Of a stretch of 64,000 bases of DNA, positions 17,309 through 24,625 are shown in pieces. Location of the stretch: positions 640,001 to 704,000 of the forward strand of contig NZ_JAGA01000002.1 of assembly GCF_000526415.1 (NCBI RefSeq), in the 5' to 3' direction. Below the pieces are notes generated by a model, which did not search any database, was not told the DNA's origin, and saw only the letters and a list, made by a program, of their open reading frames with translations. The translations under genes were made by a program, and so were the position numbers. Position 1 is the first letter of the stretch; each line of letters starts with the position of its first letter. This DNA is from Kallotenue papyrolyticum (GTDB lineage Bacteria > Chloroflexota > Chloroflexia > Chloroflexales > Kallotenuaceae).

Positions 17309-17915
17309 GTCATAGTCTTATAGGTCGAGAATTTATCTTTGGATCCTCACCGGATGGCCTACATCCTTGAATGTGAGAGGAGTGTTAGGAAGGTTTTTTG
17401 AACAAGGCTTAGTACACGTTCCGCTTCATGGAGATTAGTTTTTTAATATACTCAACCATCTCGACCTCGTAAGATTGTGCTGGGCAAGTTACACCGGGAG
17501 ATAATAGCCATCACAGGTAACTAGTTTCACATCTAAATAAGACTTTAGTGTAGTTTCGGGTTACAAATTGCAATCAGGTTAAATGGCCGTGTGTCCTGTC
17601 TGCTAGCTATGGCTAATGATGTGTGGAGAAATTTTCTTTTATGGGACTGAATGGCTGTAGCATCTGTGTTGTTTGGTTTGATAATGTCTTCAAAATTTCC
17701 TGGCGGATATTCAATCATGTTGTATAAATTTGCTTTGTTTGGAGTATATAAGGTAGAATCTTGAATTATTGTGATAAAGACCTATGCAGTATGAGAAACG
17801 AAACAAATACAGATAAATGACAAAGGTGTCAAGAATTTCTCTAATCTTAACAAGATTTTCGGGCCACTGAATTACCTCCTTGTGGCTTCTGTGCCAAGTA
17901 TTATATCAAGCGAAT

Positions 17916-17953
17916 GTCACAAACACATCACGGGAATGTAACAATTGTGTAAC
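17916..17953. promoter_or_regulatory. Four-unit direct repeat array with 11-bp period (PHO-box-like)
   Basis: GTCAC (17916), ATCAC (17927), GTAAC (17938) and GTAAC (17949) are each exactly 11 bp apart. Tandem 5-7 bp units on an 11-bp period are how PhoB/OmpR-family response regulators bind. The array lies next to a two-component operon of that family and matches the array at 24456-24503. Confidence 0.6.
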
Positions 17954-17983
17954 GATTTTGGAGAGGTGAGGGGTTGGAGAAGG

Positions 17984-19474
17984 TTACTCGCGCAGTAGGC
18001 GGTCGAATTCCTCGGCGGCGTCGTTGAGGTGGCCCAGATGGCGACTCAGGCTAAAAGCTTCCCAGAATTCGCCGAGCGGTGCGTCCAGAAACCAGCAGAG
18101 CGCCTGAATCTGCGGTTCAGCATTGATTGCGGCAACGGCAGTCGTGAGCCAGCCGGCGGGATAGTTCTGCGCGGGCGGGATCTGGCTATCGATTGTCCAG
18201 GTGTTGGTAGAGGTGATGTAGGCCGGCAGTCCCTGAGTCGCTGCATAGCGGTTGATGATCGCCAGCCAGTCGCGGTACACCCGAAAGCCGGCCTGCGCCC
18301 TGCCCCACTCACGGCGGTGCAGGTCCGTGGCTGGTTCGCGGGCGGGATCATCTGCGGCGGCGGGACGGCCCGGCGCCTGCAGCGCAAATCCATCGGGGCC
18401 GGCCAACGCGATGCCCGCTTCGGCTTTGGCGCGGGTTGCGTCGTCCAGGTGTGCGACGAGCGTGTTGAAATAGTTGAGCCAGGGCTGGTTGAGCGGATCG
18501 CGGCGTGTTCCATCGCCGTCGGCGGTCCAGGGCGTGACTGGCCCGACCAGCACCCGCGTCTCTGGGCGGATGGAGCGGATGGTCTGGACAGCGTTGTCGG
18601 CGCGCATGGGGGCGAGGCCATCGCCGGTGAAGACGCGCGCATACCACTGAGGTGTCGTGATACGATCCGGGGTGAGCCGGTTCTCGCCCTGGGTGTTGTA
18701 GCCACTGCCGATGACGTAGCCATACACCTCGCGCAGGCGATCATCGCGCGCCAGCCGAGCCAGACCGTCGAGGTAGCGGGCCAGCGCTAGCTCGTCATCC
18801 ACCGGCGGCAGCGCCTGCTGGTAATCATAGGCGACGCGCACCAGGACACGCAACCCCTTGCGCCGCGCCTGATGAACGCGCCAGGCCAGCCCATCCACAC
18901 CGAAGGTCGCATCGTCGGGTCGCTGTGTGTAGGTCAGTTCCACCGTCCAGCCGGCGCGACCGTGCCAATCGCGCTGGGCATCGGCAAAGACCACGCCCAG
19001 TTTGGTCGGGATGCGCGCCGGCTCGGCAGTCGCTTCCACCACGTCGCCGATCTGGATGCGGCTGCGTTCGATGCAGCCGGTATGGCAACTGTGGTAGAAC
19101 ACGGCGGTCGCTGGCCTGCCCAACGGCACGGTGAAGCGCCAGCGCCACTGCCAGGGACCGCTGCCGGTCGGGTACTGTTCATCGCGTCGGGCAACAACGC
19201 CCGCCACACTCAACTTGACATGGGCCCAAGGCTGTGTATCGCGCAGGGTGAGGATCGCCTCCTCGCCGGGGCGGGCCGCCGGCGGATCGATGCTGATCTG
19301 TGGCCAGAAGCCGAGATGCTCGCGCTGCGTATCGGTCAGGATCAGGATGCGGCCCTCGATCGGCAACCACCAGTAGCCGATCAGCAACAGGGCCAGGAGC
19401 AATAGCCCACCAAGTCGCTTCCGGGTGATCCCGCGCAGCCTGGCGCGCCAGACGTTAGACCGCAGGCCGCGCAT
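17984..19474 (-). CDS. Membrane-anchored glycosidase-like protein of unknown function
   Basis: From the ATG at 19474 the protein has 496 aa. GGAGGCGGAGG lies just upstream, and the start overlaps the end of the histidine kinase gene by 20 bp, so it is the third gene of that operon. It begins with basic residues and one membrane helix (LGGLLLLALLLIGYWWLPI). The rest should be outside the cell. An Ig-like part (residues about 70-160, with CHTGC) precedes a segment whose pattern (KLGVVFADAQRDW, GLRVLVRVAYDY, YVIGSGYNTQGENR, ETRVLVGPVTPW, LPAYITSTNTW, IQALCWFLDAP) resembles a TIM-barrel glycoside hydrolase with a Glu in NTQGEN. The family is unproven. It may be the output or sensor partner of the two-component system. 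Confidence 0.65.
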   Translation of the reverse strand: MRGLRSNVWRARLRGITRKRLGGLLLLALLLIGYWWLPIEGRILILTDTQREHLGFWPQISIDPPAARPGEEAILTLRDTQPWAHVKLSVAGVVARRDEQYPTGSGPWQWRWRFTVPLGRPATAVFYHSCHTGCIERSRIQIGDVVEATAEPARIPTKLGVVFADAQRDWHGRAGWTVELTYTQRPDDATFGVDGLAWRVHQARRKGLRVLVRVAYDYQQALPPVDDELALARYLDGLARLARDDRLREVYGYVIGSGYNTQGENRLTPDRITTPQWYARVFTGDGLAPMRADNAVQTIRSIRPETRVLVGPVTPWTADGDGTRRDPLNQPWLNYFNTLVAHLDDATRAKAEAGIALAGPDGFALQAPGRPAAADDPAREPATDLHRREWGRAQAGFRVYRDWLAIINRYAATQGLPAYITSTNTWTIDSQIPPAQNYPAGWLTTAVAAINAEPQIQALCWFLDAPLGEFWEAFSLSRHLGHLNDAAEEFDRLLRE

Positions 19475-20570
19475 GAGCCTCCGCCTCCGTCGGCAGCGGG
19501 GAGGGAGCGTAGGGCAGCGTCCAGGCGCAGATCGTTCCCGTCGCTGGGCCATCGGTCGTGCTGGTGATCTGCAGGTGGCTGTGGTGCTGGCGCAGAATCT
19601 CCTGCACCAGCGCCAGACCGAGTCCGGCGCCTTCCCGGTCGGCGCGGCCGCGGTAGAGGCGCTCCGTCACCCTGGGCAGATCGGCAGCGGGAATGCCCGG
19701 CCCGCTGTCGCGCACGGTGCAGCGCACGCCCTGCTGCTCGCGCCGCAGCGTGACCAGAATACGGTCGCCAGGGCGGCAGTACTTAAGCGCATTGTCGAGC
19801 AGGTTGAGGAAGACCTGCTTGAGGCGATCCGGCTCGGCCAGCACCGGTGGCAGATGAGCATCCGTTTCGAAGCCGAGGTCGAGACCTCGTGCCTCGGCCA
19901 GCAGGATCACCTGGGCGATTGCCTCTTCGGCGACCAGCACCACGTCTGTCGGACGCAAAGCCAGTTCGTCGGCGGTCTCCAGGCGGTGCAGTTCGAGCAG
20001 CTCGCGCACCAGGCGTGCCATACGCTGCGTTTCGCGCTCGATGGTATGCAGTGCGATGTCGCGCAGCGCGGGGCTGCTCTGTGGGCTGCGCGCCAGCTCG
20101 ATGTGCGCGCTCAGCGCAGTCAGCGGCGTGCGCAGCTCATGCGCCAGATGGCCGATGAAGGTCTGCTGTTGGCGCACCAACCGTTGCTGATCGCTCCAAT
20201 CAACACAAGCGATCAGCGTTGCGCCCGTGTCGAGCGGAATGCGCCACCAGCGCAGGGCACAGGGCTGCTGCAGCGCGCCGCTATACGGTGATGAGGCATC
20301 GTCGGCGCGCGTGACGAGGGTGCGCAGTGCGGCACTGAGCGCATCGCCATGCGTGGCGAGCAGCCGTCGCGCGGGCGGATTGGCGCAGATCTGTGTTCCT
20401 CGCGCGTCGAACAGTACCAGCGCCAGGGGCAGATGGGTGGCGATCCGATGCTGAGTATGCGTCGCGCGGAGCACGGCCTGCCGCCAGGCGAGCCACTGAA
20501 GGCCGCCGATCAGCGCCAGCCCCAGCAGCAGTCCAAGCCACAGTGTCAGTTTGAGATCGAGCTCGATCAT
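19455..20570 (-). CDS. PhoR-like sensor histidine kinase
   Basis: The 371-aa protein has one N-terminal membrane helix (LWLGLLLGLALIGGLQWLAW), a PAS-like segment around residues 40-130 (LPLALVLFDARGTQICANPPARRLL), a HisKA domain with the phosphorylated His144 in HLAHELRTPL, and a HATPase domain with NLLDNALKYC, DSGPGIP and GAGLGLALVQEIL. The single membrane pass and PAS resemble short PhoR forms. It starts 3 bp after the response regulator and overlaps the following gene by 20 bp. Confidence 0.95.
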   Translation of the reverse strand: MIELDLKLTLWLGLLLGLALIGGLQWLAWRQAVLRATHTQHRIATHLPLALVLFDARGTQICANPPARRLLATHGDALSAALRTLVTRADDASSPYSGALQQPCALRWWRIPLDTGATLIACVDWSDQQRLVRQQQTFIGHLAHELRTPLTALSAHIELARSPQSSPALRDIALHTIERETQRMARLVRELLELHRLETADELALRPTDVVLVAEEAIAQVILLAEARGLDLGFETDAHLPPVLAEPDRLKQVFLNLLDNALKYCRPGDRILVTLRREQQGVRCTVRDSGPGIPAADLPRVTERLYRGRADREGAGLGLALVQEILRQHHSHLQITSTTDGPATGTICAWTLPYAPSPLPTEAEAHARPAV

Positions 20571-20573
20571 GGG

Positions 20574-21287
20574 TCAGGCATCACCGTCATGGGGCGGTAC
20601 GCAGCGGTAGCCGAAGCCGCGCACAGTCTGAATCATGCGCGCAGCCGCCGGAACGTGCGCCAGCTTGGCGCGCAAGCGCTGGATCTGCATATCCACTACG
20701 CGCGAATCGCCCAGAAAATCGGCACCCCAGACGCGGCGCAGCAGCGTCTCACGGCCAAACACCTGGCCGGGATGCAGCACAAAGAGTTCGAGCAACGCCC
20801 ACTCGCGCGGCGTCAGATCGACGGGTTGGCCCCCTACTTCGGCCAGGCGCTGCGCGCGTCGGAGGATGATCGGCCCGCACCGCAGCGGCTGCTGGCCGTG
20901 GAGCTCCTCCCCCGCAGCGCACTGCGTAGCGAAGCGCAGCATCGCGCGCACCCGCGCCAGCAGCTCGCGCGGCTCGAAGGGTTTGGTGACATACTCATCC
21001 GCGCCCAGTTCAAGGCCATGCACCTTGTCGGAAAGCTCATCGCGCGCCGTGAGCATCAAAATCGGGATGTAGGGCGTGAGCTGGCGGATCTGGCGACAGA
21101 GGCTGAAGCCATCCCCATCGGGGAGCATCACGTCGAGGATGATCAGGTCCGGATGTTGGGCAAGGGCTGTGCTGGCATCACGCACGTTGTAGGCGCTGCT
21201 GGCCCGATAGCCGGCCTGTTCCAGCAGCCGCGCGATGCCATGCGTCACGGCGACGTCGTCATCGACGATCAAAATATGCGCAGCCAT
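20574..21287 (-). CDS. OmpR/PhoB-family response regulator
   Basis: The 237-aa protein has a complete receiver: acidic pair in ILIVDDD, phosphoacceptor Asp52 in LIILDVMLP, Thr in MLTARDE and Lys in VTKPFEP. The C-terminal winged helix reads VDLTPREWALLELFVLHPGQVFGRETLLRRVWG and VVDMQIQRLRAKL with GFGYR. It is the first gene of a three-gene operon with the sensor kinase and the glycosidase-like protein. A GTG at 21302 could add five residues, but the ATG at 21287 matches the family start. Its target sites may be the 11-bp repeat arrays on either side. Confidence 0.95.
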   Translation of the reverse strand: MAAHILIVDDDVAVTHGIARLLEQAGYRASSAYNVRDASTALAQHPDLIILDVMLPDGDGFSLCRQIRQLTPYIPILMLTARDELSDKVHGLELGADEYVTKPFEPRELLARVRAMLRFATQCAAGEELHGQQPLRCGPIILRRAQRLAEVGGQPVDLTPREWALLELFVLHPGQVFGRETLLRRVWGADFLGDSRVVDMQIQRLRAKLAHVPAAARMIQTVRGFGYRCVPPHDGDA

Positions 21288-21338
21288 CGTTCCTTCTCGC
21301 ACTGTAAGACGTTATCGAACGAGAGGGGGCATGACCCT

Positions 21339-21347
21339 ATTATACCA
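21339..21347 (-). promoter_or_regulatory. Extended -10 promoter of the two-component operon
   Basis: On the minus strand TGGTATAAT (an extended -10 of TGn-TATAAT form) lies about 52 bp before the response regulator ATG. No strong -35 is seen, as expected for extended -10 promoters. Confidence 0.55.
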
Positions 21348-21656
21348 GCCACTCCCATGCAGCGCCTCCATGCCTGTGTCTTTCAAAAGGTGAAGAGTAT
21401 CGTGAGCCATGCATATAGCTGTCGCTATTGTACGCCTCGCGTAGGTGCATTCACGTATCTCCTCTGCTTGTTCTCGCTTCGTTACTGTGTCAGGTAGTTG
21501 TGTAGGTTGCTCTCCGCATAATCGGATCCCCAAAGATACGTTACTTCTCGCTTAAATTGTTGGAAATCAAGCTGTATCTTGGTTTTATCAAGGTCGTGAA
21601 GCAAAACAGTAAACATGACCTTGAAATGGGTAGCACTAAGACACAAGGAGGCCACA

Positions 21657-22091
21657 ATGACTCGTCGTTCAGTTCAACTGGTTCGATCACTGCTTCTCAT
21701 TGCTGTTATCGGCGCATATCTCGGAGCAATGCCGGCTTCAGCGCAGGAGCACGGTGAGGATGTTATTATTCAGGGGGATAATGCTGGAGTGGTTATTAAC
21801 GACAGTAATTGTCCTGTCTAGGTGAAGGGAAATTGCTATGGTGTAGATCGTGCATTGCAGCTACATGACCGAACCGATTCGCACAACTATGGATTCTCGG
21901 ATGTTGATTTCCTTTGGCCGGTTGCTGGCTATCCTATTCGTGAAATCAGCACCAATCGTGTGTATCGGTATGAGGATAATTTGTGGTGTAAGCAGTACGG
22001 CTATACGACAAATAGGCTGGTCAACGACAGCTTCTCTAACCAACTGTCATTGACGACCAATGCCTGTGCCTACTGGACAACACGGCAATAA
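21657..22091 (+). pseudogene. Small secreted protein interrupted by in-frame amber codon
   Basis: AAGGAGG precedes the ATG at 21657. The protein starts with a signal peptide (MTRRSVQLVRSLLLIAVIGAYLG, cleavage likely after PASAQ). The frame meets TAG at 21819-21821 after NDSNCPV and resumes in the same frame as VKGNCYGVDRALQ, ending at 22091. Joined, it would be about 144 aa, a small exported protein with four cysteines (NCPV, NCYG, WCKQ, NACAYW) that could pair. The matching style on both sides of the stop argues for one gene. Whether it is a pseudogene, a sequencing error or read through is unknown. No family is recognised. Confidence 0.6.
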
Positions 22092-22108
22092 ATAACAGGA
22101 TAGCTGCC

Positions 22109-22150
22109 TAAGGAGGGATGCTTGAGAATACCTCCTTACGGTGCTATACT
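22109..22150 (+). promoter_or_regulatory. Promoter embedded in an 8-bp stem-loop
   Basis: TTGAGA (22122-22127), a 17-bp spacer and TATACT (22145-22150, preceded by TGc) form a good promoter for the membrane protein at 22174. TAAGGAGG (22109-22116) and CCTCCTTA (22131-22138) pair perfectly, so the -35 lies in the loop of a hairpin that could also end the upstream transcript. Confidence 0.6.
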
Positions 22151-22173
22151 AAATCAGGTTAAGGAGAGACACC

Positions 22174-22611
22174 ATGAGTCTGTCATCTACAAGCCGTTTT
22201 CGTAAATTTAATTGCCTGGGTTTCTTTGCTGGTATTCTCATCGCAGCACCACTGGGATATGGTGTACCTTACATTGTTGGAGAGAATACCAGTGCAAGTC
22301 TTGGGATGGTATTACTCGTTGTATTAGTCGGTCCAAGTATCGTTATTGCAGCACGAGTAACCAATCTGTTCGGATACAAACTTTCGTCAGCGGTCTACGG
22401 ACTTGGCGGATTTGTTGTGGCACCAATCCTTCAGTTCCTAATCCTTGTGAGCATCTTTCTCCTTATGGACTGGACGTGTGAAAGTTGGTCGCTTGGATGT
22501 GATCTCTCTATGATTTGGCAAGTAGCAGGACTATTTTGGGGAATGCTGGTCCTTCTTTGCCTTTCAGCAGCATATTACCTAGATCAGCATTCACCAACCA
22601 ACGAGCAATAA
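22174..22611 (+). CDS. Small integral membrane protein, unknown function
   Basis: The 145-aa protein has about four membrane helices: FFAGILIAAPLGYGVPYIVG, MVLLVVLVGPSIVIAARV, VAPILQFLILVSIFLLM and GLFWGMLVLLCLSAAYYL. The loop between the last two has two cysteines (WTCESWSLGCD), likely on the outer face and able to form a disulfide. AAGGAGAG lies 7 bp before the ATG and a good promoter lies just upstream. Composition is more AT-rich than the core genes. I do not recognise a family. Confidence 0.7.
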   Translation: MSLSSTSRFRKFNCLGFFAGILIAAPLGYGVPYIVGENTSASLGMVLLVVLVGPSIVIAARVTNLFGYKLSSAVYGLGGFVVAPILQFLILVSIFLLMDWTCESWSLGCDLSMIWQVAGLFWGMLVLLCLSAAYYLDQHSPTNEQ

Positions 22612-22696
22612 TAGCTGCCACAGATGATAAGACCTGTGACGCTGAGTAATGCAAGCTAAACTATAGACTGGGGTTATGACAGGTAGCGACACCAGC

Positions 22697-23392
22697 TTAA
22701 AAACGAGATTCTGTAAAATCTCTGTCAGTGATAGATTGACGCCAGCGATGAATGTGAACAACTGCTTCGAGTCGACTACGAACTCCCAGTTTAGCCAGGA
22801 TACTACTTATATGTGTTTGAACAGTTCTTTCGCTAATCGACAGTGCTGATGCAATATGAGATGTGGAAGCTCCTTCAGCAATCCACTCTGCAATTTCGCG
22901 TTCGCGAGGCGTAAGTTTTTCGATAGCAGGTGAGCATACGGGTATCAATGGTTGATCGCCATGTTGTGCAAGTAGTGCTTGACGTACTTGACGTGGATCG
23001 AGAAGATTACGTCCTGCTCTAATATCTGCTAGAGCCTCCAGCAACTGTGTACAGCCAAGTTCTTCCTGAATGAGTACATTATCAGCACCTGCAGTTATTG
23101 CATCTAGTAGTAGCATCCCCTCAACTATAAGTCGACGATCGGCTAATACAATGACTGTATGTTCCGATGAAGCTGAGCTGCAGAGACGACAACACTCTAA
23201 CCCAGCTTCAATAGTATCATGGTACACGTTTACCACAATGATTTGTGGCTGGAATTCATTAACAATTACGAGTACATCTGTATATGTATACACAGTCTTA
23301 GTGAAGTAGTCGCCATGCTGACCAAGCAGGAGCGCTAAACTGTCAGCAGTTAGTGGATGAGGATCAATAATTAAGATTCGTGTTGATGACAT
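22697..23392 (-). CDS. LuxR/NarL-type regulator with degenerate receiver domain
   Basis: The 231-aa protein has a response-regulator layout, but the phosphorylation site is missing. The strand that should end in the acceptor Asp reads IIVVNVYHD, with Asn55. The position of the conserved Thr/Ser reads VLADRR, and the usual Lys near LIQEE is Gln. The LuxR DNA-binding domain is intact (LTPREREIAEWIAEGASTSHIASALSISERTVQTHISSILAKLGV). It therefore probably works without phosphorylation, through ligand binding or expression level. The ATG at 23392 follows GAAGGGA by 9 bp. No sensor kinase is adjacent. Confidence 0.85.
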   Translation of the reverse strand: MSSTRILIIDPHPLTADSLALLLGQHGDYFTKTVYTYTDVLVIVNEFQPQIIVVNVYHDTIEAGLECCRLCSSASSEHTVIVLADRRLIVEGMLLLDAITAGADNVLIQEELGCTQLLEALADIRAGRNLLDPRQVRQALLAQHGDQPLIPVCSPAIEKLTPREREIAEWIAEGASTSHIASALSISERTVQTHISSILAKLGVRSRLEAVVHIHRWRQSITDRDFTESRF

Positions 23393-23410
23393 ATTTTTTT
23401 GTCCCTTCAT

Positions 23411-23724
23411 TAAGTGACCAATATTGGTTGTGGATCACTAACAAAGACTAGTTTGGTAGGTAGGTGGCCTGGTCAACGCTGAGGATGCAATGTCTGCCTT
23501 GCTGTGCAATCACTTGGCTTGATTTATCTATGTATCTGTGATTGTGCATGTCAACGTACGATGAGTTGTACAAAGGGATGTTGAAAGAACTACTGCTTTG
23601 GGCCTGGGGCAGCTTGCATAGGCCACGCAGTTTCAACTTGAATTGGTATCCATCCAATCTTTTGACAATGTGTAGCTAATCTAACCTCGCCATTGCTACG
23701 AGTCGTGTCGTGGAATTAGCCTGA
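23411..23724. other. Intergenic region with no supported gene
   Basis: A 69-codon frame on the minus strand (23448-23657) has no ribosome site or domain. I see no clear hairpin or promoter here. Confidence 0.35.
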
Positions 23725-24081
23725 TTACGTGTTGCACCTCGCCGGGAGGAAATGGACAAGGACAAAATACAGTGCGCTACTGCCCAGCGCGGCACCTACG
23801 GCCAGCATGTCAAGGATTGTCCCTTTGCTCCACCATTCGAAGGCCGGCATGATAACCCCCAGCGCCGCACTTGCGGCATGGATCACGACTCCAAGGCGTG
23901 GATGGCGAAACAGGAGACTCCCCAGCACCGCGCCGCTCACGATCCCGGCGATGCCGCCATCCACGCCGAAGAGGATATCGGAGCGCCGGCCGACGGTGAG
24001 ACCGAGCCAGCCACCCAGCATGCTGCAGACGAGAATCAGCAGTAGTGCTGAGGCTGGGTGGAGGGATTTCAAGGGCCACAT
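23725..24081 (-). CDS. Small glycine-rich membrane protein
   Basis: From the ATG at 24081 it has 118 aa and four likely helices: ASALLLILVCSMLGGWLGLTVG, GVDGGIAGIVSGAVLGSLLF, LGVVIHAASAALGVIMPA and MLAVGAALGSSALYFVLVHF. The glycine pattern and the FRHPRLG turn between helices 2 and 3 look like GlsB/YeaQ/YmgE-type small membrane proteins, but the match is loose. The ribosome site is weak, so an upstream start at 24159 or between is possible. It is GC-rich, unlike the region to its left. Confidence 0.6.
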   Translation of the reverse strand: MWPLKSLHPASALLLILVCSMLGGWLGLTVGRRSDILFGVDGGIAGIVSGAVLGSLLFRHPRLGVVIHAASAALGVIMPAFEWWSKGTILDMLAVGAALGSSALYFVLVHFLPARCNT

Positions 24082-24625
24082 ATCAAATCTCAACCTCTCT
24101 ACACGTGACTTATAGCACGTCATCGTCCATCTATGCGGGCGAACGGTCAAACGCAGCAACGGCCTCTGCTATGTAGGTGACTCATACCACAACTCAGCGC
24201 ATAGCCATGCAGAACACGGGTTGCTCTGCGTTCGGCGTGTCCACTGCAGCGCCTTGTCCGGCCACTTCATGCATTTTATCCATCAGGCATTCAAGTTTAG
24301 TGATGGCAAAGTGATAGGCGTTAGTAAATATTGAAAACAGAAGTAATAATAGATATGTGCACGGAATAGGTGCTCCTTTCTTTAGAGAACCTCTCTTCTG
24401 GTTTGGGTTCTGGGAGTAATCGCCATGTCGATGAGTATCATGGTAGCAGTCGAACATCACAAAAACGTAACAGACATGTAACAATTATGTAACGAATGTG
24501 TACAAGGGTAGTAAAAGTCGTTGACTGCAACATCTGCCCGCGCTGCGCGCGTCTCTTGAATCGTTGGGCGCGGCGGTGTGCTATCATACAGGTGGTGTGG
24601 CAGCGCATGGAGGTGGGAGGCAGGC
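24082..24625. other. Divergent intergenic region with regulatory repeats
   Basis: The region lies between the small membrane protein (minus) and the kinase-FHA gene (plus). It holds the 11-bp repeat array (24456-24503) and an extended -10, TGcTATCAT, at 24579-24587. A 96-codon minus-strand frame (24194-24484) contains one hydrophobic stretch but lacks a good start and is not called. Confidence 0.5.
24456..24503. promoter_or_regulatory. Five-unit direct repeat array with 11-bp period (PHO-box-like)
   Basis: ATCAC (24456), GTAAC (24467), GTAAC (24478), GTAAC (24489) and GTACA (24500) lie exactly 11 bp apart. The core ATGTAACAATT-x-TGTAACGA is shared with the array at 17938-17955. This array is about 75 bp upstream of the kinase promoter's -10, so it may control the kinase or the divergent small gene. 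Confidence 0.62.

Larger units (their letters stand above)
17145..17983. other. AT-rich intergenic region
   Basis: About 840 bp with no recognisable gene. It contains a possible 21-codon frame at 17228-17293 (MKRLYVLDIEQAIRDVRRVPV) whose stop lies inside the palindrome listed next, and a four-unit 11-bp repeat array at its right end. It may be decayed mobile DNA or regulatory sequence. Confidence 0.45.

Noticed and set aside
2932-21821. UAG reassignment to an amino acid
   Set aside because: Two genes carry in-frame TAG, but several apparently complete genes (polX, mltG, the gene ending at 12620) end in TAG as normal stops.
23448-23657. 69-codon minus-strand frame
   Set aside because: No ribosome site, no domain and unusual composition; kept only as a note in the intergenic entry.
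24194-24484. 96-codon minus-strand frame with a hydrophobic stretch
   Set aside because: Its start overlaps the 11-bp repeat array and lacks a ribosome site. A shorter form beginning at ATT after AAAGGAG is conceivable but too weak to call.
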